From: Aeromonas sp. RU39B
GTDB lineage: Bacteria; Pseudomonadota; Gammaproteobacteria; Enterobacterales; Aeromonadaceae
Assembly: GCF_900156095.1 (NCBI RefSeq)
Contig: NZ_FTMJ01000008.1
Span: 1-64,000, forward strand
Reading direction: 5' to 3'
DNA length: 64,000 nt
Numbering within the stretch: position 1 is the first letter of the stretch; the number at the start of each line of letters is the position of its first letter. The position numbers and the translations under genes are program-made. The notes under the pieces are model-generated. The model was not told the DNA's origin and made no database searches. It was given only the letters and a program-made list of their open reading frames with translations. This document shows positions 25,506-33,920 of this stretch, one piece after another.

Positions 25506-26423
25506 TCAATCTTTCCCCAAATCCGCGCTTTTGAGCTTAAAGGTGCAGCCTTGCTCAATCAGTTCGCTGCGGTTTTGCAGCACCAGCGGGTGGTGTAGGG
25601 GGTGGGTCTCATGCCCTTCATCAAAGCTGACCTGCATCCGCTCGAGGGCGTAGTGCATCAGCGGGATGCGCTGGGTCAGACGCAGTTCGCCATTTTTCAT
25701 GGCGTAATCGCTGGCGATGATCTCGCGCTGCTTCTCACCAAGGGCGGGGTTGGGCACCACCACGGCGGTCACCTGGGTGTTCCACTCCACATCCTCATCG
25801 CGGCCATGGCCGGAGGCATCAAGCAAGTCGGGTTCGCCACGAAAACGGCTCATCACAAAATCAAGATACTCGCCCTTCTTCTCGCAATAGGCGCGCACAT
25901 GCCAGCGGATCCCGTCGTAGATCAGGGTATGGGGCACGATATTGCGGCCACTCTGCTCGGCTGAACTGAGCGACACATAATCCACATCGACCCGTAACTG
26001 GCCGCGGGCCGCCTGCACCAGGCCGCGCACCATCACCGGATCAATATGGCGGGCCGGCACATCCAGAATTTCGATATGGCCGTAGCGCAGATCCATCAGT
26101 GGCAGGGTCAGCAGCGCCTCTTGCTGGTGGCGGGCGTGCTGTTTTTCCCGGTGCAGCAGCATCAGGTATTCGTCCACCTTGCCAGTGCTAAAACGTGGTT
26201 TGAAGGCGTCAGTCGGACGGTAGCCCTTGAGCTTGGTGTCATACGCGAGCCCATCCGGCGCGAATTCGTTCTTGTAGCGGTTGATGTCTTTGGATGCCTG
26301 CTGTCGACCGATATTGAAGGCGGTGCAAAGGTGGTTGGTGGTCAGGCGCCCTTCCCACTGCAAGACAATCTCCAGCAGACGAAAGCGCAGGGTCTGATCC
26401 CAGGTCAGCTCGGTGGCGGTCAT
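25506..26423 (-). CDS. WYL-domain transcriptional regulator, BrxR/CapW-like
   Basis: 305 aa. The N-terminal winged helix includes RFRLLEIVLQWEGRLTTNHL and FNIGRQQASKDINRYK (about residues 12-52), a signature of BrxR/CapW-type regulators. A WYL domain is at about 140-215 (HTLIYDGIRWHVRAYCEKKG) and a C-terminal WCX-like extension follows. Members repress phage-defence operons through long inverted repeats and are released by a ligand bound in the WYL domain. Here it precedes the methyltransferase and PLD-helicase genes on the same strand (178-base gap) and diverges from a DUF4258 gene across a spaced inverted repeat, matching an autoregulated defence switch. Confidence 0.85.
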   Translation of the reverse strand: MTATELTWDQTLRFRLLEIVLQWEGRLTTNHLCTAFNIGRQQASKDINRYKNEFAPDGLAYDTKLKGYRPTDAFKPRFSTGKVDEYLMLLHREKQHARHQQEALLTLPLMDLRYGHIEILDVPARHIDPVMVRGLVQAARGQLRVDVDYVSLSSAEQSGRNIVPHTLIYDGIRWHVRAYCEKKGEYLDFVMSRFRGEPDLLDASGHGRDEDVEWNTQVTAVVVPNPALGEKQREIIASDYAMKNGELRLTQRIPLMHYALERMQVSFDEGHETHPLHHPLVLQNRSELIEQGCTFKLKSADLGKD

Positions 26424-26437
26424 GAAAAGTGTGCTCC

Positions 26438-26503
26438 AAAACGCGACATGTGAATGTAACCAGTATCGGCATGACTATACAGGCTACATATACTGGCTGC
26501 ATC
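26438..26503. promoter_or_regulatory. Promoter/operator element, copy 2 (between WYL regulator and DUF4258 gene)
   Basis: Same blocks and spacing as at 21157: AAAACGCGACATGTG 26438-26452, ACCAGTATCG 26459-26468, ATATACTGGC 26488-26497. CCAGTAT (26460-26466) and ATACTGG (26490-26496) are exact inverted repeats with centres 30 bases apart, close to three helical turns. TATACT inside the right arm is a plausible -10 box for the DUF4258 gene. The likely binding protein is the adjacent WYL regulator. Confidence 0.7.
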
Positions 26504-26529
26504 AAAAATGTGTGCCAAAGGAGAACGTC

Positions 26530-26799
26530 ATGTATAGCCAACATGCAGTGCTACGAATGCAGCAGCGGGGGATTTCCGAGCAGGTTGTCGAGCATCTGCT
26601 CGCCTTTGGCCGTACCAGCTATCACAAGGGGCGTGAGGTGGTCTATTTCGATCATCGAACGCTCTCCCGCCTGCAGCGGGTGGGGGAGGTCTGCCCGCAG
26701 ATCTGCCAGAAACTGCGTCGCCACTATCTGGTGCTGCAGGATGGGGATGTGGTGACCGTTGGCCACCGCACCGTGCATTTCAAGCGCGATCGCCATTGA
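26530..26799 (+). CDS. DUF4258-type small protein
   Basis: 89 aa, ATG at 26530 with AAAGGAG at good spacing. The sequence YSQHAVLRMQQRGISEQVVE (residues 2-21) followed by YHKGREVVYFD and the C-terminal GDVVTVGHRTVHFKRDRH fits the DUF4258 fold, a RelE/BECR-like small domain often seen in putative toxins. It heads a two-gene unit with the degenerate glycohydrolase (6 bases apart), divergent from the WYL regulator and controlled by the shared element. No dedicated antitoxin gene is evident. Confidence 0.75.
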   Translation: MYSQHAVLRMQQRGISEQVVEHLLAFGRTSYHKGREVVYFDHRTLSRLQRVGEVCPQICQKLRRHYLVLQDGDVVTVGHRTVHFKRDRH

Positions 26800-26805
26800 G
26801 GTGCC

Positions 26806-27405
26806 ATGAGCTGTAACCATCATGACTGTGACGAGTGTTGTCCGCTGGCCGAGCAACCTGCCTGCCCACGTCAATCACCCCCTGAGCTAAGCCGCAGCGT
26901 TGCCACCGGGCAGGATGATAGACAGAGTGCAGATAGCCATCTGCTTACCACCTTGGCCGAAGCGGTGCTGTTTTGTGGCCAGGAGAGCCCGGCTGCCTCG
27001 TGGCTGCTGGCAAGGATCGAGCCGCTGCTACCTCGGTCACTCACGCTGGAGTGCCGCGATGCCCTGCGCCTATTTGCGCTGCTGTTGAACCGCCTGCAGC
27101 AAGGGGGGCGCGGCAGTCGGCAGGCCAAGCTCGATGCGTTAAGCGTGCCACGGGATGATGGCCAGGCGTTGGCGATGCAGTCACCCAATACGGCGGCGCT
27201 ACTGCGTGGCAGCTGGCGCCGCAAGTCTCGTGGCGAGCTGGGACACGCCAGTTGGCTCGATGCGCTGGAGGCGGCGCTCTGGTGTTTTTGGCACAGCGAT
27301 ACGCTGCGTGATGGCCATCAGCTGGCGGTCACCTTGCTGGCTCACAACCGGCGCGCAGCACTGATCTATGGCTGGTTGGCCGGGCTGTTTTATTGCCGCC
27401 GCTAA
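26806..27405 (+). CDS. Degenerate ADP-ribosylglycohydrolase-like protein
   Basis: 199 aa. The C-terminal 50 residues (ALEAALWCFWHSDTLRDGHQ ... AALIYGWLAGLFY) follow the end of ADP-ribosylglycohydrolases, where the metal-binding G(D)DxDT motif is expected before AAIYGQLAGA. That motif reads LLAHNRRAA (about 177-185), so the metal-binding aspartates are lost. The protein is also shorter than the 300-aa family norm, and the N-terminus is a Cys/His cluster (CNHHDCDECC). I read it as a catalytically dead relative, perhaps an ADP-ribose-binding or scaffold protein. It probably shares an operon with the DUF4258 gene. Confidence 0.6.
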   Translation: MSCNHHDCDECCPLAEQPACPRQSPPELSRSVATGQDDRQSADSHLLTTLAEAVLFCGQESPAASWLLARIEPLLPRSLTLECRDALRLFALLLNRLQQGGRGSRQAKLDALSVPRDDGQALAMQSPNTAALLRGSWRRKSRGELGHASWLDALEAALWCFWHSDTLRDGHQLAVTLLAHNRRAALIYGWLAGLFYCRR

Positions 27406-27480
27406 ACGGGGAGGGCAGGCCTTAAAAACAGCACGCCGCGGCAGCACAGGGCAGACCGCGGCGGGCAGGCGAGAGGGGGA

Positions 27481-28308
27481 TTACAGACCGAAGGTCTCTT
27501 TGAGCTCTTGCATGTCGTTGGCACTGACCCCTTCGGGCTCAAAGCCGCTGGCCAGACACATCAGATGCAGCTTGGCGCCCTTGTTGGCCACGTCGATAAA
27601 ATCGAAGGCTTGCAGCGCATCGACGCCGGTGGCGACCGCGCCATGTTTTTCCCAGATGGCCACATCATGATGACGCAGCTGCTCGGTGGTGCCATCGGCC
27701 ATCTGCTGGCTGCCCGGCATGCAGTAGGGCACGATGCCGATACCGCGTGGCACGAAGGCGCGCACTTCCGGCAGCATCTGCCAGCAGGCGTGGGTGTAAG
27801 AGGTGCTGTCATGGGCATAGCGCGGATGGTGGGAGAGCGCGATCAGCTCAAGCGGGTGGGTGTGCACCACGCAGCGATCGGCGCGGCCGGCGCGCTGCTT
27901 GTCCATGACAATCTCGACGTGAGAGATAAATTCGCTGGTCGGCTTGTAGTCGGTCTGGCCACGGCCGCCCCACAGGATGTGATAGCCACGCGCCTGGTCA
28001 TCAATGCGCAGCACGCAACCAGCCAGAGCCGGGTCACGCAGTTCGCGGATCCGCTCGCCGGTGCCCTTCACGAAGAACACATGACCGGCGCTGTCGGCCG
28101 GGAAGGCGCTGCTGCCACCGACCATCGACAGCGGGCAGTGGGGATACTGGTCAAGATTGGCGGGCGCCGGGCCAAAGATATCGGTCACGTCGACCGAGAT
28201 ATTGCCCCCGTTACGCTCGGCCCATTCGCGTTGCCACAGGTAGGCAGAGACCTCGACCACTTTTTCGATTTCAGCCTGCACGGCCGCGTTCAGTTCAATG
28301 TTGTGCAT
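27481..28308 (-). CDS. rhaD: Rhamnulose-1-phosphate aldolase
   Basis: 275 aa, the E. coli RhaD length. Class II aldolase that splits L-rhamnulose 1-phosphate into dihydroxyacetone phosphate and L-lactaldehyde. Seen are the ERNGGNIS phosphate-binding start, FVKGTG, the zinc ligand region VVHTHPLELIALSHHP and EKHGAVATG. The ATG at 28308 is preceded by AGAGG; a longer start at 28329 is not needed. No rhamnose kinase, isomerase or regulator is nearby, so the gene stands alone and may act on other ketose 1-phosphates such as fuculose or ribulose 1-phosphate. Confidence 0.93.
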   Translation of the reverse strand: MHNIELNAAVQAEIEKVVEVSAYLWQREWAERNGGNISVDVTDIFGPAPANLDQYPHCPLSMVGGSSAFPADSAGHVFFVKGTGERIRELRDPALAGCVLRIDDQARGYHILWGGRGQTDYKPTSEFISHVEIVMDKQRAGRADRCVVHTHPLELIALSHHPRYAHDSTSYTHACWQMLPEVRAFVPRGIGIVPYCMPGSQQMADGTTEQLRHHDVAIWEKHGAVATGVDALQAFDFIDVANKGAKLHLMCLASGFEPEGVSANDMQELKETFGL

Positions 28309-28644
28309 GACTACCTCTGCTGTGCCCAAAGGGGCAGTGCGGTTGTTATTGTGATGACTCTACAGTGATGGCTGGCCGCTCACCTCAATCTGTTTGCCAT
28401 CAAATCAGGTGGGTTGGCAGAATTTTCAAGACGACCCTGTGATGAGCGGATCGCCCCGCACTCTTGGCAGGACGACACTCGTCATCAGGACCAGAGATGT
28501 TCAGAACAATCTGATAGGTTGTGGTCATCGATAATGTGCTGAGTTGGGGGTTAATGGGGCCTCATTTGCGTTCGCAGAATAAAGGTCGGTATGACCATGA
28601 AACACGTATAAGTCCCACCAGTGTAAGGAACTAAGCGTTGGGCT

Positions 28645-28815
28645 ATGTGGGCGTTTATGCAGAGCCTTCGGGATAATGGCATTGCGCAGACCCCTCCAAT
28701 GCGGGAGTCATTCTTGCGTAGGATGTATCCCAATGAAGAGTTCAAACGGGGAAATCTGTGTGAGCTCTCCTACTTCCGCCATACCGTGATCCAGAAACTA
28801 CCTGCCCCAGAATAA
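28645..28815 (+). pseudogene. Possible gene fragment (56 codons)
   Basis: The frame from the ATG at 28645 reads MWAFMQSLRDNGIAQTPPMR and later RRMYPNEEFKRGNLCELSYF with a normal residue mix, looking like the tail of a larger protein rather than random translation. No ribosome binding site and no family that I recognise. It may be the remains of a gene lost between rhaD and fsa. Confidence 0.3.
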
Positions 28816-28935
28816 GCCGTGCCGGTATTTTGAGGTTTCACATAGTCTGGGTTGATTGCAAACCTGCTGAATAATCAGCCAGCGTTTAGTCGTCAGCGAC
28901 GACACTGATGTTTCCTTTTGCCTTTCTGAAAACAA

Positions 28936-28966
28936 ATGGCCGACCTTTGCGATAAAGGTCGGCCAT
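28936..28966 (-). terminator. Terminator after fsa
   Basis: 13-bp perfect stem ATGGCCGACCTTT/AAAGGTCGGCCAT, 5-base loop; on the minus strand it is followed by TGTTTTC. Confidence 0.85.
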
Positions 28967-28992
28967 GTTGTCTTGCTGTTGTTGGATGCAAC

Positions 28993-29646
28993 CTAGGCGG
29001 GAAACGCCTGATGCCACTCGTTTTCAAACTGTAGCAGTGCCGAACTCAAGGCTGGCATCGAGAGCAGTTGCTCGGTGACATCGAGCGGCAGGGTGATGGC
29101 GCTGCAACCGGCCAGCAGGCAATCGAGCGCCTGGCGTGGGGTGCGAAATGAGGCGGCCAGTACTTGGCAGTGCGGCGCATGCAAAGTGAGCAGGCGCTGC
29201 AACTCATCGACTGACTTGATGCCATCGCCGCCCTGAGCATCGATGCGATTGACGTAAGGGGCCACATAATCGGCGCCAGCGAGCGCCGCCAGCCACCCTT
29301 GCTGTGGGGTATAGACCGCCGTGCCCAGAGTCGGAATTCCCTCTTTTTTCAATCTTTTGATGGCAGCCAGCCCTTCGGCGCTGACCGGGATTTTGACCAC
29401 CAAATTGCTATCCATGGCACGCAAGGCTCGGGCCTCGCGCACCATCTCCGGCTCTTCTCTGCCCAGCACCTGGGCAAACAGCCTGGCATCTGGCCCCAAC
29501 ACATCGCGTAGTGCCGGCAGCAAGGTTGCCAGCGCTGTTCCACCTTTCGCCACGATGGATGGATTGGTGGTGACGCCAGCCAGCGGCAGGATGCGCGCCC
29601 AGCGACGGACGGCGGCCACGTCGGCGGTATCAAGATAAAGCTCCAT
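28993..29646 (-). CDS. fsa: Fructose-6-phosphate aldolase
   Basis: 217 aa transaldolase-like enzyme that forms fructose 6-phosphate from dihydroxyacetone and glyceraldehyde 3-phosphate. The Schiff-base lysine is K85 in [12 protein letters not shown], the same number as in E. coli Fsa[10 protein letters not shown] at the start and GVTTNPSI at about 24-31 are conserved. The ATG at 29646 has AAAGGAG upstream; earlier in-frame starts are rejected. It diverges from a glycyl-radical activase/enzyme pair, whose E. coli counterparts (ybiY, ybiW) also neighbour fsaA, so the association is conserved although the orientation differs. Confidence 0.95.
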   Translation of the reverse strand: MELYLDTADVAAVRRWARILPLAGVTTNPSIVAKGGTALATLLPALRDVLGPDARLFAQVLGREEPEMVREARALRAMDSNLVVKIPVSAEGLAAIKRLKKEGIPTLGTAVYTPQQGWLAALAGADYVAPYVNRIDAQGGDGIKSVDELQRLLTLHAPHCQVLAASFRTPRQALDCLLAGCSAITLPLDVTEQLLSMPALSSALLQFENEWHQAFPA

Positions 29647-29771
29647 AAGGGTCTCCTTTATCACCCTGTTAACTGTCGTCATGGTGGCGCAAGCTTCGCT
29701 TTATTTAATTGATCGAAATCAAAACAACTTTCGTTCGAAAGTGAAAATAATGGCATTCATAAGGAGGTGGT

Positions 29772-30668
29772 ATGATCTTCGATCTGCAACGTTACTCGAC
29801 CCACGATGGTCCCGGTATTCGCACTCTGGTCTTTTTCAAAGGGTGTCCGCTGGCGTGCCGCTGGTGCCAAAACCCGGAAAGCCGCTCGCCCACGCCCGAC
29901 CTGCTGCTTGATCGCCGCCTCTGTCTGAGCGGGTGCGAGCAGTGCCAGCGTCAGTGTCCCGGTGCCATCGGTCGCACTGAAGAGGGCATCCGTTTTTTGC
30001 GCACCCTTTCTTGCGAGGAGGTGGAGAGCCTGCGTGGCTGCTGCCCGAGCGAGGCGCTGACGGTGTGCGGCGAAGCGCGCAGTGTCGAGAGTCTGCTGGC
30101 GGCCATCTTGCGCGATCGTCCCTACTTTGCGCGAAGTGGCGGTGGCGTCACCCTCTCTGGTGGCGAGCCTTTTATGCAATCAGCGCTGGCGGCAGAGCTG
30201 CTGGCCGCGTGCAAACGTGAAGGACTGCATACGGCGGTGGAGAGCTGCCTGCACGTCCCTTGGTCCTACATTGAGCCGTCGCTGCCCCATCTCGATCTGT
30301 TACTGGCCGATCTCAAGCACGTTGATGACGTGCGCTTTTTGCAATGGACCCGCGGTCATGCCAGTCGGGTGCTGCGTAACCTGCACCGGCTGGCCGAGCG
30401 GGGCGTGCCGATGCAGATCCGGGTGCCGCTGATCCCGGGTTTTAATGCCGACCGTGAGAGCGTGCGCGCCATCATCAGTGAAGCTGCGAAGCTTGCCACC
30501 GTGCACGAGATCCATTTTCTGCCCTATCACACCCTGGGCATGGGCAAGTACGCCCTGCTCGGATTGCCTTACGAGGCGCCGCTACAACCGCTTGCCGACC
30601 CTGATCTGCTGGCCTTTGCCGATGACCTGGCTCGCCAGCACAACCTGACCCCTGTTTTGCGAGGATAA
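29772..30668 (+). CDS. ybiY: Glycyl-radical enzyme activating protein (radical SAM), YbiY/PflE-like
   Basis: 298 aa with AAGGAGGT ideally placed before the ATG. The radical-SAM cluster motif CxxxCxxC is [13 protein letters not shown] (about 30-42). A ferredoxin-like insert with [12 protein letters not shown] (about 56-67) supplies a second iron-sulfur cluster, as in glycyl-radical activases. It also has [14 protein letters not shown], the SAM-binding GGE motif. It would use S-adenosylmethionine to place the glycyl radical on the enzyme encoded four bases downstream. Oxygen-sensitive, hence active anaerobically. Confidence 0.95.
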   Translation: MIFDLQRYSTHDGPGIRTLVFFKGCPLACRWCQNPESRSPTPDLLLDRRLCLSGCEQCQRQCPGAIGRTEEGIRFLRTLSCEEVESLRGCCPSEALTVCGEARSVESLLAAILRDRPYFARSGGGVTLSGGEPFMQSALAAELLAACKREGLHTAVESCLHVPWSYIEPSLPHLDLLLADLKHVDDVRFLQWTRGHASRVLRNLHRLAERGVPMQIRVPLIPGFNADRESVRAIISEAAKLATVHEIHFLPYHTLGMGKYALLGLPYEAPLQPLADPDLLAFADDLARQHNLTPVLRG

Positions 30669-30672
30669 CGCC

Positions 30673-33105
30673 ATGACCGAACTCAACCTGACCCGCCTGA
30701 GCAATCGCATCCGGGCCCATAAGGAGAGCCTGATCCACATCATCCGGCCACCGGTCTGCACCGAGCGGGCGCGCCACTACACCGAGGCCTATCAGACTCA
30801 CATGGCCAAACCGTTGCCGCTGCGCCGGGCGCTGGCATTGGCCCATCACCTGCGTGAGCGCACCATCTGGATCAAGCATGACGAGCTGATTGTCGGCAAT
30901 CAGGCCAGCGAAGTGCGCGGGGCGCCGCTGTTTCCCGAGTACACGGTGAGCTGGATTGAAAAGGAGATTGATGAGCTGGCCGAGCGGCCGGGCGCCAGCT
31001 TTGCCGTCAGTGAGCAAGACAAGGCGATCATCCATCAGCTAACCCCGTTCTGGCGCGGCCAGACGGTGCAGGATCGCTGCTTTGGCCTGTTTACTGATGA
31101 GCAAAAAGCCCTGCTCGATAGCGGCATCATCAAGGCCGAAGGCAACATGACATCGGGCGATGCCCACCTCGCCGTCAACTACGGTTTATTGCTGACGCTA
31201 GGGTTAGAAGGATTGCAGTCCAAGGTAGCCGAGCGGCGCAGCCGGCTCGATCTGGCCGATCAGGGGGATCTGGAGCGCGAGCAGTTTTTGCATGCGGTGG
31301 CCATCACCTTTGCGGCCGTGAGCGAACATCTCGAGCGCTACAGCGAGCTGGCCACCCGCATGGCGCAAGAGGAGAGCCGGCCGTGGCGGCGCGACGAGCT
31401 GGTGCACATTGCCGCTAACTGCGCCCACATTGCCCACCGTCCGCCCGAAACCTTCTGGCAGGCGCTGCAGCTGTGCTATTTCATCCAGTTGATACTGCAG
31501 GTCGAATCGAATGGCCACTCGGTCTCGTTTGGTCGTATGGACCAGTATCTCTATCCCTGGTATCGCCGTGAGGTTGAGCTGTCGGAATCACTGCCGCGCG
31601 AACGAGCCATCGAACTGTTGCACGGCTGTTGGCTCAAGCTGCTTGAGGTCAACAAGATTCGCTCTGGCAGCCACTCCAAGGCCTCGGCCGGTAGCCCGCT
31701 CTACCAAAACGTGACCATCGGCGGGCAGTTGTGGGTTGATGGTGAGATGCGCGATGCCGTTAATGGACTCTCGTATGCCATTTTGGAGTCGTGCGGCCAG
31801 CTGCGCTCGACCCAGCCCAACCTTTCGGTACGCTATCACGCCGCCATGAGCGACGATTTTCTCGATGCCTGCGTGCAGGTGATCCGCTGCGGGTTCGGCA
31901 TGCCGGCCTTTAACAACGACGAGATCGTGATCCCGGAGTTTATTCGTCTGGGGGTGAGCCCGGAGGATGCCTGCAACTACTCGGCCATCGGTTGTATCGA
32001 GACGGCGGTGCCCGGCAAATGGGGCTATCGCTGCACCGGCATGAGCTTTATCAACTTCGCCCGCATTCTGCTTGCGTCCCTTAATGGCGGGCGCGATGCC
32101 ACCAGTGGCAAGGTGTTTTTGCCCGAGACGCGGCGCCTGAGTGAGGGGAACTTCGCCTCGTTTGACGAGGTGATGCAGAGCTGGGATCGGCAGGTGCGCT
32201 ACTTTGCCCGCAAGTCCATCGAGATTGATTGCGTGGTCGATACCGTGCTTGAGCAGCAGGCGCACGACATTCTCTGCTCAGCGCTGGTGGATGACTGCAT
32301 CGAGCGCGGTAAGACCATCAAGCAGGGGGGCGCCATTTACGATTGGGTCTCCGGTCTGCAGGTGGGCATCGCTAATCTGGGCAACAGTCTGGAAGCCATT
32401 CGTACCTTGGTGTTCGAGCGTCATGCCGTGGATCAGGCGCAATTGGCCAAGGCTCTGGAGAACGACTTTGCCGGTATCGATGGCGAGCAGCTGCGCCAGC
32501 GCCTTGATAAGGCGGCGCCCAAATATGGCAACGACAACGATGAGGTGGACCAGCTGCTGGTGCAGGCGTATCAGAGTTACATCGACGAGATTGCCGGTTT
32601 GCACAACACCCGCTTCGGGCGCGGCCCTATTGGTGGCACTTATTACGCCGGCACCTCTTCCATTTCGGCCAACGTGCCGTTTGGGGCGGCGACCATGGCG
32701 ACGCCAGACGGGCGTCACGCCCATGCGCCGTTGGCAGAAGGGGCGAGCCCGTCGTCTGGCTCGGATCGTCACGGGCCGACCGCGGTGTTCAACTCGGTAG
32801 GTAAGCTGCCGACCGAGGCGATTTTGGGGGGCGTGCTGCTTAACCAGAAGCTCAATCCGGCCAGTCTCGAAAACCGGCAAGACAAGGCCAAGCTGATGGC
32901 GCTGCTGCGCACCTTCTTCGAGGTGCATCGTGGCTGGCACGTCCAGTACAACATCGTCTCGCGCGAGACGCTGCTGGCTGCCAAGGCCCATCCGGATCAG
33001 TATCGCGATCTGGTGGTGCGGGTTGCCGGTTATTCGGCATTCTTTACTGCCTTATCGCCAGATGCGCAGGATGATATCATCGCCCGAACCGAACATACCT
33101 TGTAA
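30673..33105 (+). CDS. ybiW: PFL-like glycyl-radical enzyme, YbiW/PflF-like
   Basis: 810 aa, exactly the length of E. coli YbiW. The thiyl cysteine is C441 in SAIGCIETAVPG. The radical glycine is G786 in VVRVAGYSAFF. The sequence around C441 lacks the double Cys (CC) of true pyruvate formate-lyase, and the GCIE form is that of the glycerol/diol dehydratase-like group, so a dehydratase or C-C lyase of a polyol or sugar derivative is more likely than pyruvate cleavage. It is co-transcribed with its activase and divergent from fructose-6-phosphate aldolase, suggesting anaerobic metabolism of a small sugar or polyol, perhaps via dihydroxyacetone. Exact substrate unknown. Confidence 0.92.
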   Translation: MTELNLTRLSNRIRAHKESLIHIIRPPVCTERARHYTEAYQTHMAKPLPLRRALALAHHLRERTIWIKHDELIVGNQASEVRGAPLFPEYTVSWIEKEIDELAERPGASFAVSEQDKAIIHQLTPFWRGQTVQDRCFGLFTDEQKALLDSGIIKAEGNMTSGDAHLAVNYGLLLTLGLEGLQSKVAERRSRLDLADQGDLEREQFLHAVAITFAAVSEHLERYSELATRMAQEESRPWRRDELVHIAANCAHIAHRPPETFWQALQLCYFIQLILQVESNGHSVSFGRMDQYLYPWYRREVELSESLPRERAIELLHGCWLKLLEVNKIRSGSHSKASAGSPLYQNVTIGGQLWVDGEMRDAVNGLSYAILESCGQLRSTQPNLSVRYHAAMSDDFLDACVQVIRCGFGMPAFNNDEIVIPEFIRLGVSPEDACNYSAIGCIETAVPGKWGYRCTGMSFINFARILLASLNGGRDATSGKVFLPETRRLSEGNFASFDEVMQSWDRQVRYFARKSIEIDCVVDTVLEQQAHDILCSALVDDCIERGKTIKQGGAIYDWVSGLQVGIANLGNSLEAIRTLVFERHAVDQAQLAKALENDFAGIDGEQLRQRLDKAAPKYGNDNDEVDQLLVQAYQSYIDEIAGLHNTRFGRGPIGGTYYAGTSSISANVPFGAATMATPDGRHAHAPLAEGASPSSGSDRHGPTAVFNSVGKLPTEAILGGVLLNQKLNPASLENRQDKAKLMALLRTFFEVHRGWHVQYNIVSRETLLAAKAHPDQYRDLVVRVAGYSAFFTALSPDAQDDIIARTEHTL

Positions 33106-33124
33106 TCAGGGTGATGCGATCCGG

Positions 33125-33150
33125 AACATGGCGCCTGCGGGCGCCATGTT
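33125..33150 (+). terminator. Hairpin between the glycyl-radical gene and the DeoR regulator
   Basis: 11-bp perfect stem AACATGGCGCC/GGCGCCATGTT with a 4-base TGCG loop. No U-tract, so it may cap the upstream message or only partly terminate before the regulator gene. Confidence 0.6.
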
Positions 33151-33176
33151 GATTGTCCGTCTGTCGAGTTGAGCCG

Positions 33177-33920
33177 ATGAATCCACGCCATCAATTGATC
33201 CTGACCCTGGTTCACCAGGCCCGCAAACTGAGTGTCGCCGAGCTGGCGCAGCAGACCGGCGTGTCGGAGGTGACGATGCGTAACGATCTCACCACCCTTG
33301 AAAAACAGGGATTACTCAAGCGGGTTCACGGCTCGGCCATCGCCCTTGACACTGACGATCCGGATGCGCGCATGAGCATCAATTTCCCGCTCAAAGAGCG
33401 CCTGGCCGAGCGAGCTGCTCAGCTGGTGGAGGAGGGGGAGACCGTCTTTATCGAAGGGGGCAGCGCCAACGCACTGCTGGCTCGGCGCCTGAGCCATCTG
33501 CGCCGGGTGACCATCATCACCATCAGTAGCTATATCGCCCATCTGCTCAAAGAGAGCGACACCCAGGTGGTGCTGCTCGGCGGGCTATACCAGCATCAGA
33601 GCGAGAGCGTGGTCGGCCCGTTGACCCGCCTTTGCATCGAGCAGGTGCACTTTTCCAAGGCCTTTATCGGTATTGATGGCTACCACCTCGAGGCTGGTTT
33701 TACCGGCCGCGACATGATGCGCGCCGATGTGGTCAACTGCATCCTGGCCAAGGGGGTGACCAATATCGCCATCACCGACAGCAGCAAGTTCGGGGTGATC
33801 CAATCCTGCGCCCTCGACGGTGGCCCTATTCATCAGTTGGTGACCGACGATGCCCTGCCTGCTGATTACCGCACCCGGCTGGCGGCCAGCCATACCCGGC
33901 TGCATCTGGTCACGGCCTAA
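33177..33920 (+). CDS. yciT: DeoR-family transcriptional regulator, YciT-like
   Basis: 247 aa from the ATG at 33177 (MNPRHQLILTLVHQ). N-terminal DeoR HTH at about 5-60 (LSVAELAQQTGVSEVTMRND), then the sugar-phosphate-binding domain with IITISSYIAHLL, VVLLGGLYQHQSESVVGPL and FSKAFIGIDGYHLEAGFTGR. These blocks are nearly those of E. coli YciT. It lies 72 bases after the glycyl-radical enzyme and on the same strand, so it may sense a phosphorylated intermediate of that pathway. Targets are not shown by the sequence. Confidence 0.9.
   Translation: MNPRHQLILTLVHQARKLSVAELAQQTGVSEVTMRNDLTTLEKQGLLKRVHGSAIALDTDDPDARMSINFPLKERLAERAAQLVEEGETVFIEGGSANALLARRLSHLRRVTIITISSYIAHLLKESDTQVVLLGGLYQHQSESVVGPLTRLCIEQVHFSKAFIGIDGYHLEAGFTGRDMMRADVVNCILAKGVTNIAITDSSKFGVIQSCALDGGPIHQLVTDDALPADYRTRLAASHTRLHLVTA

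Larger units (their letters stand above)
28309..28992. other. Long region between rhaD and fsa with only remnants
   Basis: About 680 bases. The rhaD promoter should be in the left part. A 56-codon open frame on the plus strand (28645-28815) is the only coding candidate. The right end is the fsa terminator. The middle has mixed composition and no recognisable repeat. Confidence 0.5.

Noticed and set aside
26472..26500. Possible LexA (SOS) box near TATACAGGCTACATATACTGG
   Set aside because: Does not fit CTGT-N8-ACAG; the symmetrical unit is CCAGTAT/ATACTGG at 30-bp spacing instead.
27508..28368. 286-codon frame antisense to rhaD
   Set aside because: Shadow of a full-length conserved enzyme gene, with no recognisable domain.
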